Of a stretch of DNA of 51,298 nucleotides, positions 23,564 to 32,912 are shown one piece after another. Every line of letters starts with the position of its first letter. The first letter of the stretch is position 1. The DNA is from an uncultured Duncaniella sp. (GTDB lineage Bacteria; Bacteroidota; Bacteroidia; Bacteroidales; Muribaculaceae), in the NCBI GenBank assembly GCA_910578615.1, contig CAJTRI010000018.1:1-51298 (forward strand), given 5' to 3'. Below the pieces are notes generated by a model. That model was given only the letters and a program-made list of their open reading frames with translations, was not told where the DNA came from and ran no database searches. The position numbers and the translations under genes are program-made.

Positions 23564-26027
23564 TATTATTGAAATAGCCGGGATTCTCGGCTTTTCCTGC
23601 TCATCCACGGTTTCTTATACCATTTCAGTAATTCTTACAGACAGTCGTTCGCTTGTAAATCCGAGTGAGACTCTCTTTTTTGCACTTCGGACATCCGTAG
23701 GTGACGGTCACAGATATATTACTGACCTATATGGCAAGGGTGTGCGCGCGTTTGTAGTCAATAATGACTATGTGATACCGAAGGAGTGCGTAGACGGAGT
23801 ATTTATTCGTTCGGCATCGCCTATCGAGTCGCTTCATCGCCTTGGGGCAGAGTGTCGTAATCGTTTCCATTCACCTGTTATAGGCATTACAGGCAGTCAG
23901 GGTAAGACAACTGTTAAAGAGTGGATTTATTCTCTCCTGCGGAATGATTTTGACATCGCACGGTCTCCACGCAGCTATAACTCTCAGATCGGAGTGCCAT
24001 TGTCTTTATGGCAGTTTGAATCGTCAAAGAATCTTGCAATCATAGAGGCAGGTATTTCGCGACCGGGAGAGATGGCCTTGCTGGAAGATATGGTGAGACC
24101 GGAGATAGGAGTGCTTACAAACATAGGAGGCGCTCATAGCGAAGGGTTTGCAAGCATAGAGGAGAAATGTCGGCAGAAGGCCATGCTTTTTGAAAACTGC
24201 AAGTCAGTGGTATATTGTGAGGACAATCCCCTTATAGTGTCTTCACTTCCTGATGGTCCTATGCGTGCCGGCTGGTCGAGACATAATCCGTCTGTTCCTC
24301 TATTTATATCATCAGTGGAGAAGGGTGCGGATAGTACTTCCGTTTCATATACATGGCGTCCCGGGAATTTCGGCGGTAAATTCTTGATACCGTTCACATC
24401 AGAGATAGATATTGAGAATGCCATAAACTCACTCGCCGTGATGCTTCTTATGGGGGAGACCCCCGAGATTGTAGCCGATAGGATGGCAGGATTGAAGCCT
24501 GTTGACACCCGCCTTGAAGTGGTGGAGGGGTTAAACGGATGTATGCTTGTCCATGACACCTATACAGCAGACCTCCCGTCATTCGCCCAAGCTCTTGATT
24601 TTACCGGCAGACGTGCGGCCCCGGACCTGACAAAAACCGTCATTCTCGGGTCTTTGTCTGAGGATTCCAACCCGGAGTCAGACCGTTATGAGGCAGTTGC
24701 GTCTTTAATTGAAGACAAGGATGTGATTAAGTTCATAGGTATCGGTAGTGAGATATCGGCTTATGCATCATTGTTCCCGGATGGGAGCAGGTTTTATCTA
24801 TCGGTTGATGACTTTATGAAATCGGTCACCCCGGAAGTCTTTGAATCTGAACTGATATTGTTGAAAGGTTCTCATGAAGATGATTTCTCCCCAGTTGTGG
24901 AAATGCTTGAAGCACGTCAACACGGGACTGTGCTTGAAATAAATCTTGACGCTGTCGTAGACAATTTCAATTATTTCAGGTCGCTGATATCTCCTACGAC
25001 AGGTATATGCTGTATGATCAAAGCCTCAGGTTACGGAGCCGGTTCACATGAGCTTGCCAGAACATTGCAGGATCAGGGCACCGCATATCTTGCTGTGGCG
25101 GTTCATGATGAAGGGGCGGATCTTCGTAAAGCCGGTATAACGATGCCGATTATCGTACTTAATCCTGCGGTAGATAATTTCAAGGCTCTTTTTGACAATC
25201 GTCTGGAACCTGAAATATATAGTCTTGACTTTCTGCGCCGTCTGATAGCTGAAGCAGGACGCTATGGTGTGAAGGACTATCCTGTCCATATAAAGATTGA
25301 TTCGGGCATGCATCGCCTCGGATTTCTTCAAGAGACACTTCCTGAGGTAATAGAGATGTTAAAGTCGACAGACAGGGTGGTGCCACGTTCGATATTCTCT
25401 CATCTATGTGCCGCTGACGATCCTATGGAGGATGACTATACGATGATGCAGTTTGAATATTTTGACAAATGCTGTGCTATGTTAAAAGAGGCGTTCCCTG
25501 AACGGCGCATATTGTGTCATATACTTAACTCTACCGGCATCACCCGTTTCCCGGGCCATCAGCTTGATATGGTGCGTCTCGGCATAGGTCTTTACGGGGT
25601 CAGAACCATGCATGATGGCTCTCAGGACTCTCTCAGGCCTGTCTCGGCTCTGCATACTACGATTATATCACTGAAAAACTGGCCGTCGGGAACTACCATT
25701 GGATATAATCGTCGGGGGAAACTGTCAAGGCCGTCAGTCATTGCCACGGTACCTGTGGGATATGCAGACGGGCTAAACCGTCACCTCGGTTATGGCAATG
25801 CGATGTTCAATGTGCGCGGCGTGATGTGTCCCACCGTAGGTAGCATATGTATGGATGCATGTATGGTTGATGTGACGGATGTTCCGGGCGTCACTGTGGG
25901 TGACAGGGTGGAGATTTTTGGCGAGACCATCTCGGTTGACACTCTTGCCGAGACACTCGGAACCATACCTTATGAGGTTCTCACATCTGTCTCAGACCGT
26001 GTCAAGAGGGTCTATTATCGTGAATAG
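23553..26027 (+). CDS. Bifunctional MurF ligase / alanine racemase
   Basis: An 824-residue fusion known from Bacteroidetes. Residues 1 to about 450 are MurF, which adds D-Ala-D-Ala to UDP-MurNAc-tripeptide; the ATP loop is GITGSQGKTTVKEW. Residues about 455-824 are alanine racemase with the PLP lysine Lys490 in CMIKASGYGAG and the blocks VPVGYADGLNR and GSICMDACMVDV. One protein thus both makes D-alanine and consumes its dipeptide; the Ddl ligase that links them is not here. The 3' end overlaps the convergent antiporter gene by 26 bases. Confidence 0.95.
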   Translation: MKLDIIEIAGILGFSCSSTVSYTISVILTDSRSLVNPSETLFFALRTSVGDGHRYITDLYGKGVRAFVVNNDYVIPKECVDGVFIRSASPIESLHRLGAECRNRFHSPVIGITGSQGKTTVKEWIYSLLRNDFDIARSPRSYNSQIGVPLSLWQFESSKNLAIIEAGISRPGEMALLEDMVRPEIGVLTNIGGAHSEGFASIEEKCRQKAMLFENCKSVVYCEDNPLIVSSLPDGPMRAGWSRHNPSVPLFISSVEKGADSTSVSYTWRPGNFGGKFLIPFTSEIDIENAINSLAVMLLMGETPEIVADRMAGLKPVDTRLEVVEGLNGCMLVHDTYTADLPSFAQALDFTGRRAAPDLTKTVILGSLSEDSNPESDRYEAVASLIEDKDVIKFIGIGSEISAYASLFPDGSRFYLSVDDFMKSVTPEVFESELILLKGSHEDDFSPVVEMLEARQHGTVLEINLDAVVDNFNYFRSLISPTTGICCMIKASGYGAGSHELARTLQDQGTAYLAVAVHDEGADLRKAGITMPIIVLNPAVDNFKALFDNRLEPEIYSLDFLRRLIAEAGRYGVKDYPVHIKIDSGMHRLGFLQETLPEVIEMLKSTDRVVPRSIFSHLCAADDPMEDDYTMMQFEYFDKCCAMLKEAFPERRILCHILNSTGITRFPGHQLDMVRLGIGLYGVRTMHDGSQDSLRPVSALHTTIISLKNWPSGTTIGYNRRGKLSRPSVIATVPVGYADGLNRHLGYGNAMFNVRGVMCPTVGSICMDACMVDVTDVPGVTVGDRVEIFGETISVDTLAETLGTIPYEVLTSVSDRVKRVYYRE

Positions 26028-27510
26028 ATTTTTGACAGTCTTCCTCTATGATGAGCAGATGATCTCCCGGCAATAGTTTCTTTGTGCCGTTGGGGACTAT
26101 ATATCTCTGTCCGCGACGAATCATCATTACAAGTGAGCCGGCCGGGAGAGACATGTCACGGAGGGTGTTGCCTGATGTGAGCATTTTTTCGGTCAGAGTG
26201 ATGGTTTTCAGCGATGTGGGTAGCTCGTCAGCCAGTTCAACGCCGAAATCCTCGTCTTTTCCGGCGTCTGAGTCAACAAGGTTGAGTCCTCGCGCCGAGG
26301 CTATGACGGTCGTTCCCTGTACAAGCAGGGATAATAGCGTGACGAAAAAGACAATGTTGAAGATCTGTCCCGCCCCCTCTATGTCTGACACTACCGGATA
26401 GGTTGCGAATATGATGGGTACGGCTCCTCTTAGCCCTACCCAAGAGATAAATACCTTTGAGCGCATTGATATCTTACGGAACGGAGCCAGAGATATGAAC
26501 ACGCTCAAAGGGCGTCCTATAAGAATCATGAAAATACCGATGAGAAGTGATACGGCTATGACGCTGACCATCTCATGGGGATTTACAAGCAGTCCGAGCA
26601 TGAGGAATACCACTATCTGTCCCAGCCATGTCATGCCGTCCATAAACTTGGATATTCCGCGATGGCCCGGCAGTCTGGTGTTGCCGAGCACTATTCCTGC
26701 GATATAGACAGCGAGATACCCATTGCCGGAAAGAGCGGTTGTGACCGAGAAGGTAAGGAATACTGAGCCGAGAACGAGTATGGATATCATGGCTGTGGCC
26801 TGTGAAAGATCCTCTGAATTGTTTTTACCAAGTCTGTGGTACAGGCTGATGAGCCACACGGTAATCTTACCCATGGCCCAGCCTGCCGCCGTTCCAACTC
26901 CGAATTGTAATATGAGCTGTATCAATACAGACCATGCTGATAGTTCTCCGCCGAGGGTTATTGTCTCTATTAGGATGATTGTCAACATGTAAGCCATAGG
27001 GTCGTTTGAGCCGCTTTCGAGTTCGAGCATGGGACGAAGATTGTTTTTCAGTCCCACTTTCTGGCTGCCGAGTATGCCGAATACCGAGGCTGAGTCAGTG
27101 GATGACATTGTAGCAGCAAGAAGAAGCGAGGGAAGAAACGCGAAATGTATGTTTGTCCAAGACATACCTGAAAGCCACCATATGAACAGACCTGTGACAA
27201 ATGCCGTGAGCAGCACTCCGATTGTCGATAGGACGAGTCCCGGAAATAATATAGGTCTTATTGCTGACAGCTTAGTACCCATACCGCCGGAGAAAAGGAT
27301 GATGCACAACGCTATCATGCCTATGAACTGAGCTGTGTGCATATCACTGAACTGTATTCCGAGACCATCGGTTCCAAAGCCCATTCCGACGAGAAGAAAT
27401 ATTAGAAGCAGCGGAAGGCCGACACGATAGCTTGTCTTACCTATGAGCACTCCTGCAACAAGAAGGCTCGACCCTACGAGTAATATGTTTTCAGATGTTA
27501 TGTAGCCCAT
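26002..27510 (-). CDS. Potassium/proton antiporter (CvrA/NhaP2 type)
   Basis: A 502-residue CPA1 antiporter with about 12-13 membrane helices in residues 5-395 (LLVGMGFGTDGLG; SSTDSASVFGILGSQK with the ion-binding aspartate; LRGAVPIIFATYPV). The cytosolic tail (about 410-495) is a TrkA-C-like domain (LTEKMLTSGNTLRDMSLPAG) that ends LLPGDHLLIIEED. The family expels K+ or Na+ for volume and pH control. It has its own promoter and is divergent to the PurF-like gene. Confidence 0.9.
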   Translation of the reverse strand: MGYITSENILLVGSSLLVAGVLIGKTSYRVGLPLLLIFLLVGMGFGTDGLGIQFSDMHTAQFIGMIALCIILFSGGMGTKLSAIRPILFPGLVLSTIGVLLTAFVTGLFIWWLSGMSWTNIHFAFLPSLLLAATMSSTDSASVFGILGSQKVGLKNNLRPMLELESGSNDPMAYMLTIILIETITLGGELSAWSVLIQLILQFGVGTAAGWAMGKITVWLISLYHRLGKNNSEDLSQATAMISILVLGSVFLTFSVTTALSGNGYLAVYIAGIVLGNTRLPGHRGISKFMDGMTWLGQIVVFLMLGLLVNPHEMVSVIAVSLLIGIFMILIGRPLSVFISLAPFRKISMRSKVFISWVGLRGAVPIIFATYPVVSDIEGAGQIFNIVFFVTLLSLLVQGTTVIASARGLNLVDSDAGKDEDFGVELADELPTSLKTITLTEKMLTSGNTLRDMSLPAGSLVMMIRRGQRYIVPNGTKKLLPGDHLLIIEEDCQKSIHDNRPS

Positions 27511-27537
27511 GTGGATGTCTTGTAAGATAAATCCCTA

Positions 27538-27569
27538 CAAAATTACGGCAAAAAAAACAGTGATACAAA
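27538..27569 (-). promoter_or_regulatory. Promoter of the antiporter gene
   Basis: On the minus strand, TTTG (27566-27569), 20 bases, TAATTTTG (27538-27545). Start expected near 27531, leader about 20 bases. Confidence 0.75.
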
Positions 27570-27581
27570 TGAAAAAAGTAG

Positions 27582-27589
27582 TAACTTTG
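27582..27589 (+). promoter_or_regulatory. -7 box directly before the PurF-like gene
   Basis: TAACTTTG followed by 8 bases and the ATG at 27598. The start site would fall at or one base before the ATG. No good -33 element is seen at the right spacing; the box stands only 12 bases from the divergent antiporter promoter. Confidence 0.5.
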
Positions 27590-27597
27590 CCCTCGTT

Positions 27598-29487
27598 ATG
27601 GAAATTCTGAAACATGAGTGTGGCGTGGCGATGATACGCCTTCTCAAACCCCTTGGATACTACAAAGAAAAGTATGGGACATATACCTACGGTCTCGGTA
27701 AGCTTTATCTGATGATGGAAAAGCAGCACAACCGAGGGCAGGAAGGTGCCGGAATAGGAGTCGTGAAGCTCCACTCCGTCCCGGGAAACGAATATGTCTT
27801 TCGCGAGAGGGCTCTCGGCAAGGATGCTATCCAGAATATTTTTAGCGAAGTCAACGGCAAGATTGCCTCGTTTGGCCTTGGGGATACGTCTGAGCGTGAT
27901 GTGGAGTGTTTTGCGCCTTTCCTTGGGGAGATATACATGGGTCATCTCAGATATTCCACGACTGGAAAGAGCGGCATATCTTATTGTCATCCTTTCCTTC
28001 GACGCAATAACTGGCGTTCGCGTAATCTCTTGATGTGTGGAAACTTCAACATGACAAATGTTGACTCTGTATTCGAGAAAGTTGTCAGTCATGGGCAGCA
28101 TCCGCGCATATATAGTGATACGGTCATACTTCTCGAACAGCTCGGTGAGGCGCTTGACAAGGAAAACCACCGAATATATCGTCAATACAGGGATTCACAG
28201 ATAGATCCGCAGCTGTCCCACACAATAGAGGACAATCTTGATATAAGGCGTGTGCTTGCATCTGCATCCCCGGAATGGGACGGAGGCTTTGTGATATGCG
28301 GGGCTACAGGCTCTGGTGATATGTTCGCGCTGCGTGACCGGCATGGGATACGTCCTGCGTTTTATTATTATGATGACGAAATCGTGGTTCTTGCCTCTGA
28401 GCGCCCGGTTATCCAGACTGTTCTTAACGTTGCCCGTCGCGACGTCAGGGAACTGACTCCGGGTAGTGCTTTGATTGTCAGCAAGGCCGGACAGGTCTCT
28501 GTCTCTGATATTCTTGGTGAAGACCAGAATGAGAGATGTTCGTTCGAGCGCATTTATTTCTCCCGAGGAAGTGATGCCGACATATATCGTGAGCGCAAGG
28601 CGTTGGGGCGGAACGTTGTCCCAGCAATAATGAAAAGTATTGATAACGATCTCAGTCATGCTGTGTTTTCATTTATACCCAACACGGCCGAGGTAGCTTT
28701 CATCGGTATGTGTGAGGGCCTTGAACAAGAACTTGACAAGATAAAGTCTGCCAGGATTCTCGATGCTCAGAAGGCCGGATGTCTTGATGCCGGGAATCTT
28801 GGTGAAATCATGGGGCAGAAGTTGCGCATAGAGAAGGTGGCAATCAAGGATATCAAGCTTCGCACTTTCATTGCCGAAGGCGAGGCGCGTAACGATCTCG
28901 CGGCCCATGTCTATGACGTGACTTATGGCATTGTGGAAAATGGAGTGGACACCCTTGTGGTAATAGATGACTCTATCGTCCGTGGGACTACGCTGAAACA
29001 GTCAATCCTTAAGATGCTTGACCGTCTACATCCTCGAAAAATCGTGGTTGTTTCCTCCTCCCCGCAAGTGCGTTATCCTGATTATTATGGAATAGATATG
29101 TCAAGGATGGGCGAGTTCATCGCTTTCCGTGCGGCAGTCCAGCTTCTTAAAGACCGAGGTATGGAAAGTGTGCTGGACAAGACTTATGAGAATTGTAAAC
29201 GTCAGGAACAACTTCTTGATTTTGAAATATCAAACTGTGTGAAGGCTGTGTATGCGCCGTTTACGCAGGAGGAGATTTCAGATAAGATTGTGGAAATGCT
29301 TACTGCCGATGGCGAAATCAATGCAGAGGTAGAGATTGTCTATCAGACTCTCGCGGGGCTTCATGAGGCTATACCGACATGTCCGGGTGACTGGTACTTT
29401 TCAGGAGACTATCCTACCCATGGAGGTGTACGTCTTGTAAACCGTGCTTTTGTCAACTATTATGAGGGGAACGCTGACAAGCGTTAA
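27598..29487 (+). CDS. PurF-like amidophosphoribosyltransferase
   Basis: 629 residues. A class II glutamine amidotransferase domain begins with Cys8 (MEILKHECGVAMIRLL), the expected nucleophile once the short N-terminus is removed, and continues with NRGQEGAGIG and GHLRYSTTGKSG. The phosphoribosyltransferase domain has the PRPP loop VVIDDSIVRGTT near residue 457. It is longer than the usual PurF (about 470-510) through a C-terminal part beyond residue 520. Bacteroidetes carry such a long form, often beside a normal PurF, so whether it makes phosphoribosylamine is not certain. A start at Met12 would lose the nucleophile. Confidence 0.85.
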   Translation: MEILKHECGVAMIRLLKPLGYYKEKYGTYTYGLGKLYLMMEKQHNRGQEGAGIGVVKLHSVPGNEYVFRERALGKDAIQNIFSEVNGKIASFGLGDTSERDVECFAPFLGEIYMGHLRYSTTGKSGISYCHPFLRRNNWRSRNLLMCGNFNMTNVDSVFEKVVSHGQHPRIYSDTVILLEQLGEALDKENHRIYRQYRDSQIDPQLSHTIEDNLDIRRVLASASPEWDGGFVICGATGSGDMFALRDRHGIRPAFYYYDDEIVVLASERPVIQTVLNVARRDVRELTPGSALIVSKAGQVSVSDILGEDQNERCSFERIYFSRGSDADIYRERKALGRNVVPAIMKSIDNDLSHAVFSFIPNTAEVAFIGMCEGLEQELDKIKSARILDAQKAGCLDAGNLGEIMGQKLRIEKVAIKDIKLRTFIAEGEARNDLAAHVYDVTYGIVENGVDTLVVIDDSIVRGTTLKQSILKMLDRLHPRKIVVVSSSPQVRYPDYYGIDMSRMGEFIAFRAAVQLLKDRGMESVLDKTYENCKRQEQLLDFEISNCVKAVYAPFTQEEISDKIVEMLTADGEINAEVEIVYQTLAGLHEAIPTCPGDWYFSGDYPTHGGVRLVNRAFVNYYEGNADKR

Positions 29488-29495
29488 TCAAGGTC

Positions 29496-30458
29496 ATGAC
29501 TTCTCTCCTTTTTACTCTTGCTCTTTCGTTATCCCCAAGTATAGGAGAACGTATTTACCATGATGCTCCCGCATATCTGTCTGACTCTTCAATAACTATC
29601 TCTACGTCAATCAACGGTCTTGGAAGAGTAACAGCCGAAGCCAGGGTGGCTTTGACTGACATCAAGGAGGGCAGAGGCATGTCGAAATCGTCATGGAGAA
29701 TGTCTTTTGTATCTCCGGGAGATACGTTGTCGGTCAATGTCAGTCATGGCAACAGTGATTTTGGTGATATTCTTGACCATCGTTTCACACTCCTGTCTGT
29801 AAGTCGAGGCGGGAATTTGCTGTCAGAGGAAGAGGTCGGCGGATTTGCCACGGGGCCAAGTGGTTATAACACTATTTCTGCCGAACTTGACATGAACGGT
29901 ATTCTTACGGTAAGTGGTGGTTCGAGAAAAAAGGAGATTGTTGCTAACATACCCCTTGACTCTCCCTTGCGGCCTGATGAAGTGAGCCTGAGTATCATAG
30001 GGAATGGTACGGTTCCGCTTTTTTGTTGCGAACTTGGAGTTATGCCTGATTTCGTTGCCTCGTCATCATGGACGATGGATGCTCTGATAGAACGATTCAG
30101 ATCCTCGTCAGATTCCGCCGAGGGGTTCTGGAAATATCTTGATCGTGAAAATGACCCGGAATATGCACGTATGGGTGGCAGGTATGTTATCGCAACAGTG
30201 AGAAACACAGCCGGAGGATATGACATCGTTTATGTGGACGGTGCTCAGACAATGGCTGAACACTGGCGCTCGATGATGCTTAAAGGCAGGCTCGTTCCGA
30301 CTATATTCGCCAATCATTATGATCTTGAATGGATTGACTCTACATTTGATACGATTGTCGAGGATATTCATGCAGATATAGTTGACGAAGCCATTCTTTC
30401 TCTTTCTTTTCCGTTATTGAAGACAACCGTCCGTTACTCCAAGATGCCTGTGCTTTAA
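29496..30458 (+). CDS. Unknown protein, probably exported
   Basis: 320 residues that I do not recognise. A hydrophobic N-terminus (MTSLLFTLALSLSPSIG) could be a short signal peptide. The first half is rich in Ser, Gly and beta-strand patterns (SSITISTSINGLGRVTAEAR); the second has more charged helices (WTMDALIERFRSSSD; WKYLDRENDPEYARMGG). Eight bases separate it from the PurF-like gene, so it is likely co-transcribed, although a functional link is not obvious. Confidence 0.65.
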   Translation: MTSLLFTLALSLSPSIGERIYHDAPAYLSDSSITISTSINGLGRVTAEARVALTDIKEGRGMSKSSWRMSFVSPGDTLSVNVSHGNSDFGDILDHRFTLLSVSRGGNLLSEEEVGGFATGPSGYNTISAELDMNGILTVSGGSRKKEIVANIPLDSPLRPDEVSLSIIGNGTVPLFCCELGVMPDFVASSSWTMDALIERFRSSSDSAEGFWKYLDRENDPEYARMGGRYVIATVRNTAGGYDIVYVDGAQTMAEHWRSMMLKGRLVPTIFANHYDLEWIDSTFDTIVEDIHADIVDEAILSLSFPLLKTTVRYSKMPVL

Positions 30459-30538
30459 CTGGATGCAAGATCTTGAACAGTCCTTTATTGTGTTCACGTG
30501 TATGATGAGGATGCTTGCCTATAAAATCACTGCAAATG

Positions 30539-30571
30539 TTTGAATCTTTTGTGCTTTTTTGTCTAAATTTG
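30539..30571 (+). promoter_or_regulatory. Promoter of the B3/B4-tsaC operon
   Basis: TTTG (30539-30542), 21 bases, TAAATTTG (30564-30571). Start expected near 30578, about 12 bases before the ATG. Confidence 0.75.
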
Positions 30572-30589
30572 TAATGGAAATTTTCTGAC

Positions 30590-31255
30590 ATGAATATAAT
30601 TATAGAAGATGTTGTAAGACAGGCGGCTCCGGGACTTAAAGTCATAGCCATAGAGGCGGACGTGGTCAATACCGAGACCTCTGACGAACTGTGGGGGTTG
30701 ATGACTCGTGCGGCAGATGATATGGCGGCGGTCATGGAGCTGGCGGATATCAACAAGCGTCCGGCTATCCGGGCTACACGTGAGGCGTATAAGGCGCTTG
30801 GCAAGGAGCCAAACAGATATCGTCCTTCTGCCGAGGCCCTTTGCCGTCGCATATTGAAAGGAATGGGGCTTTACAGGATAGATGCCCTTGTTGATCTTAT
30901 AAATCTCGTGTCTGTTCAAAGCGGATATTCCATAGGCGGTTTTGATGCTGACAAGATCGAAGGTGATTGTCTGGCTCTTGGAGTAGGGCGAGAGGGCGAG
31001 CCTTTTGACGCGATAGGTCGCGGACAGCTTAATATCGCAGGGATGCCGGTCTATCGTGATGCGATGGGTGGCATAGGCACTCCGACAAGTGATAATGAGC
31101 GTACAAAGCTGACATCTGCAACCCGCAGACTTCTTATGTGTGTCAATATGTATGGAGAAGAGATGCCTGTGGCTGACACTGTCTCGCTCATCACAGGACT
31201 GATTGAAAGATTCGTTTCTGCCACAAACATAACAATAAAATATATTAGCGCATGA
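30590..31255 (+). CDS. Free-standing B3/B4 (PheRS beta-type) domain protein
   Basis: A 221-residue B3/B4 domain without the rest of phenylalanyl-tRNA synthetase. Family blocks include RPAIRATREAYKALGKEP followed by NRYRPSAEALCRR and later GGIGTPTSDNERTKL. In PheRS beta the B3/B4 domain hydrolyses mischarged Tyr-tRNA(Phe), so stand-alone copies may edit tRNAs in trans or handle another small molecule. The 4-base overlap with tsaC, a tRNA modification gene, is suggestive but not proof. Confidence 0.85.
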   Translation: MNIIIEDVVRQAAPGLKVIAIEADVVNTETSDELWGLMTRAADDMAAVMELADINKRPAIRATREAYKALGKEPNRYRPSAEALCRRILKGMGLYRIDALVDLINLVSVQSGYSIGGFDADKIEGDCLALGVGREGEPFDAIGRGQLNIAGMPVYRDAMGGIGTPTSDNERTKLTSATRRLLMCVNMYGEEMPVADTVSLITGLIERFVSATNITIKYISA

Positions 31256-31851
31256 AACAGCTAAAAATGTATCCTACCAGCCTCAATGACCGTTTCCTTG
31301 ACGAGGCGGCTGCATGTCTGGAAGATGGCGGAATAATAATATATCCCACAGACACGCTTTATGCGCTTGGCTGTGACGCGCTCAACAATAGTGCCATAGA
31401 GCGGTTGTGTAAAATCAAAGGTGTCGACCCGAGGAAGCATACCCTTTCCGTGGTCTGTGACGGTATATCGATGGCCAGCGAGTATGCACGAGTGGATAAC
31501 GAGGCGTTCCGTATACTAAGGTGTAATCTTCCCGGGCCTTTCACATTCATCCTTCCTGCGTCAACAACCCTTCCTAAGGTTTTCAAGGGTCGTAAGGAAG
31601 TGGGAATAAGGATTCCTGCAAATCCCATTGCTACGGCTCTTGCCGGACGGCTCGGACACCCTTTGCTTTCGACCTCTGTGCCTCAGGATGGAGACTGGGT
31701 GGATCCGGCCACGGTGGCACTTGGATATGAGGGCGTTGCCACTCTTCTGATTGATGGCGGTGAGGGTGAGGGTGCTCCTTCGACAGTCGTGGATATAACA
31801 GACAGCCGAAATCCTGTGATTATCCGAGAGGGAAGAGGGGTATTGAGATAA
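31252..31851 (+). CDS. tsaC: L-threonylcarbamoyladenylate synthase
   Basis: 199-residue YrdC/Sua5-type enzyme that makes threonylcarbamoyl-AMP from Thr, bicarbonate and ATP for the t6A37 modification of ANN-reading tRNAs. Blocks seen are GGIIIYPTDTLYALGCDA, LCKIKGVDPRKHTLSVV, LPGPFTFILPAS and VGIRIPANP. It lacks the C-terminal Sua5 extension, so it is the short TsaC form. Between the B3/B4 gene (overlap 4) and an acetyltransferase gene (8-base gap). Confidence 0.95.
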   Translation: MKQLKMYPTSLNDRFLDEAAACLEDGGIIIYPTDTLYALGCDALNNSAIERLCKIKGVDPRKHTLSVVCDGISMASEYARVDNEAFRILRCNLPGPFTFILPASTTLPKVFKGRKEVGIRIPANPIATALAGRLGHPLLSTSVPQDGDWVDPATVALGYEGVATLLIDGGEGEGAPSTVVDITDSRNPVIIREGRGVLR

Positions 31852-31859
31852 AATATGTG

Positions 31860-32795
31860 ATGAATATAGAAAGAATACTCCCTCGGGAATACGTGTCGTT
31901 GTTTCCCAACCCCTCCCACATATATAATTCAGTCTCCTTCAATGAGCTGAACCGTCATAAATGTGATGAGATTCATTATCTCGTATTCAGGGATGGCCGT
32001 GGAAAGGCTCGTTTTGGCATGACGCTCGGCCAGAGAGGCGGATGCCTCAGGTCTCCGTTCTCTGCTCCGTTTGGTGGAATAGAACAGACACGTCCGCAGT
32101 CAGTGAGTTTTTTCTTGGAGGCGGTGGATGCTTTGCAGGGTTATGCTGCTGATATATCGGCAGGAGTGGAAATCACACTCCCACCGTGGTTTTATGACCG
32201 TGAGGGTAATGTTGAAAAGTTGCTATGTGCTGCACGGACGAAATGCGGGCCGAACTGTCTGAATCTGGATTACAATTATCATTATCCGCTATCTTATTTC
32301 GGACGTTTTTCAGACCATCTCTCATCATCGGCCAGAAACAAGTTCCGTAATTCTGAGAAATCAGGTTTTAAATTCGAGATTCTCAGATCTGATATGTCAG
32401 GCATTGCGAGAGCCTATGAAGTGATACGTGCTAACCGGGAGAGCCATGGTTATCCTCTTAAAATGACCCTTGACGATGTTGTATCAACGGCCGGGGTCGT
32501 TAATGCCATGTTTATGGTGCTTACCTTGAAAGGTGAGGATGTCGCCGCAGTGCAGGCTTATGAGTCGGCTGACGGAATTGTGCAGGTTATTTATTGGGGT
32601 GATGCGCCTGGATTTTCGGAATACCGTCCGATGGAACAGCTTGCTTACAGGACGTTCGGATATCTTGCATCCTCGCATAGGATTGTGGATATAGGGCCGT
32701 CCTCGTCAGATGGGATCCCTTCTGTCGGATTGTGTGATTTCAAGGAAGGTCTGGGATGTGTCCTGGCTCCTAAGCCCACAATCATAATTCAATGA
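31860..32795 (+). CDS. GNAT/FemAB-like acyltransferase
   Basis: 311 residues from ATG 31860 (a GTG directly before it is possible). The two halves resemble FemAB-type or Acetyltransf_6-type GNAT folds: an N-terminal strand-rich half (HYLVFRDGRGKARFGMTLGQ) and a C-terminal half with SARNKFRNSEKSGFKFEI and a late DIGPSSSDGIPSVGLCDFKE block. Such proteins transfer amino-acyl or acetyl groups to cell-envelope substrates; the substrate here is unknown. Confidence 0.7.
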   Translation: MNIERILPREYVSLFPNPSHIYNSVSFNELNRHKCDEIHYLVFRDGRGKARFGMTLGQRGGCLRSPFSAPFGGIEQTRPQSVSFFLEAVDALQGYAADISAGVEITLPPWFYDREGNVEKLLCAARTKCGPNCLNLDYNYHYPLSYFGRFSDHLSSSARNKFRNSEKSGFKFEILRSDMSGIARAYEVIRANRESHGYPLKMTLDDVVSTAGVVNAMFMVLTLKGEDVAAVQAYESADGIVQVIYWGDAPGFSEYRPMEQLAYRTFGYLASSHRIVDIGPSSSDGIPSVGLCDFKEGLGCVLAPKPTIIIQ

Positions 32796-32841
32796 GATTA
32801 TTTCTTTGTTGCTGAAAGAATGTTAAAAATCGCCAATGACA

Positions 32842-32871
32842 TTGTTCATTGCTTAAAATTTAATAATTTTG
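32842..32871 (+). promoter_or_regulatory. Promoter of the rlmD leader
   Basis: TTG (32842-32844), 19 bases, TAATTTTG (32864-32871). Transcription should start near 32878 and give a 120-base leader before the methyltransferase ATG. Confidence 0.75.
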
Positions 32872-32912
32872 TCGCAGTTAAAAAATAAAACTAACCTAAC
32901 CAGACCTATCAT

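Noticed and set aside
27535..28185. 216-codon minus-strand ORF opposite the PurF-like gene
   Set aside because: It covers the active-site region of a conserved enzyme and the divergent promoters, with no family resemblance.
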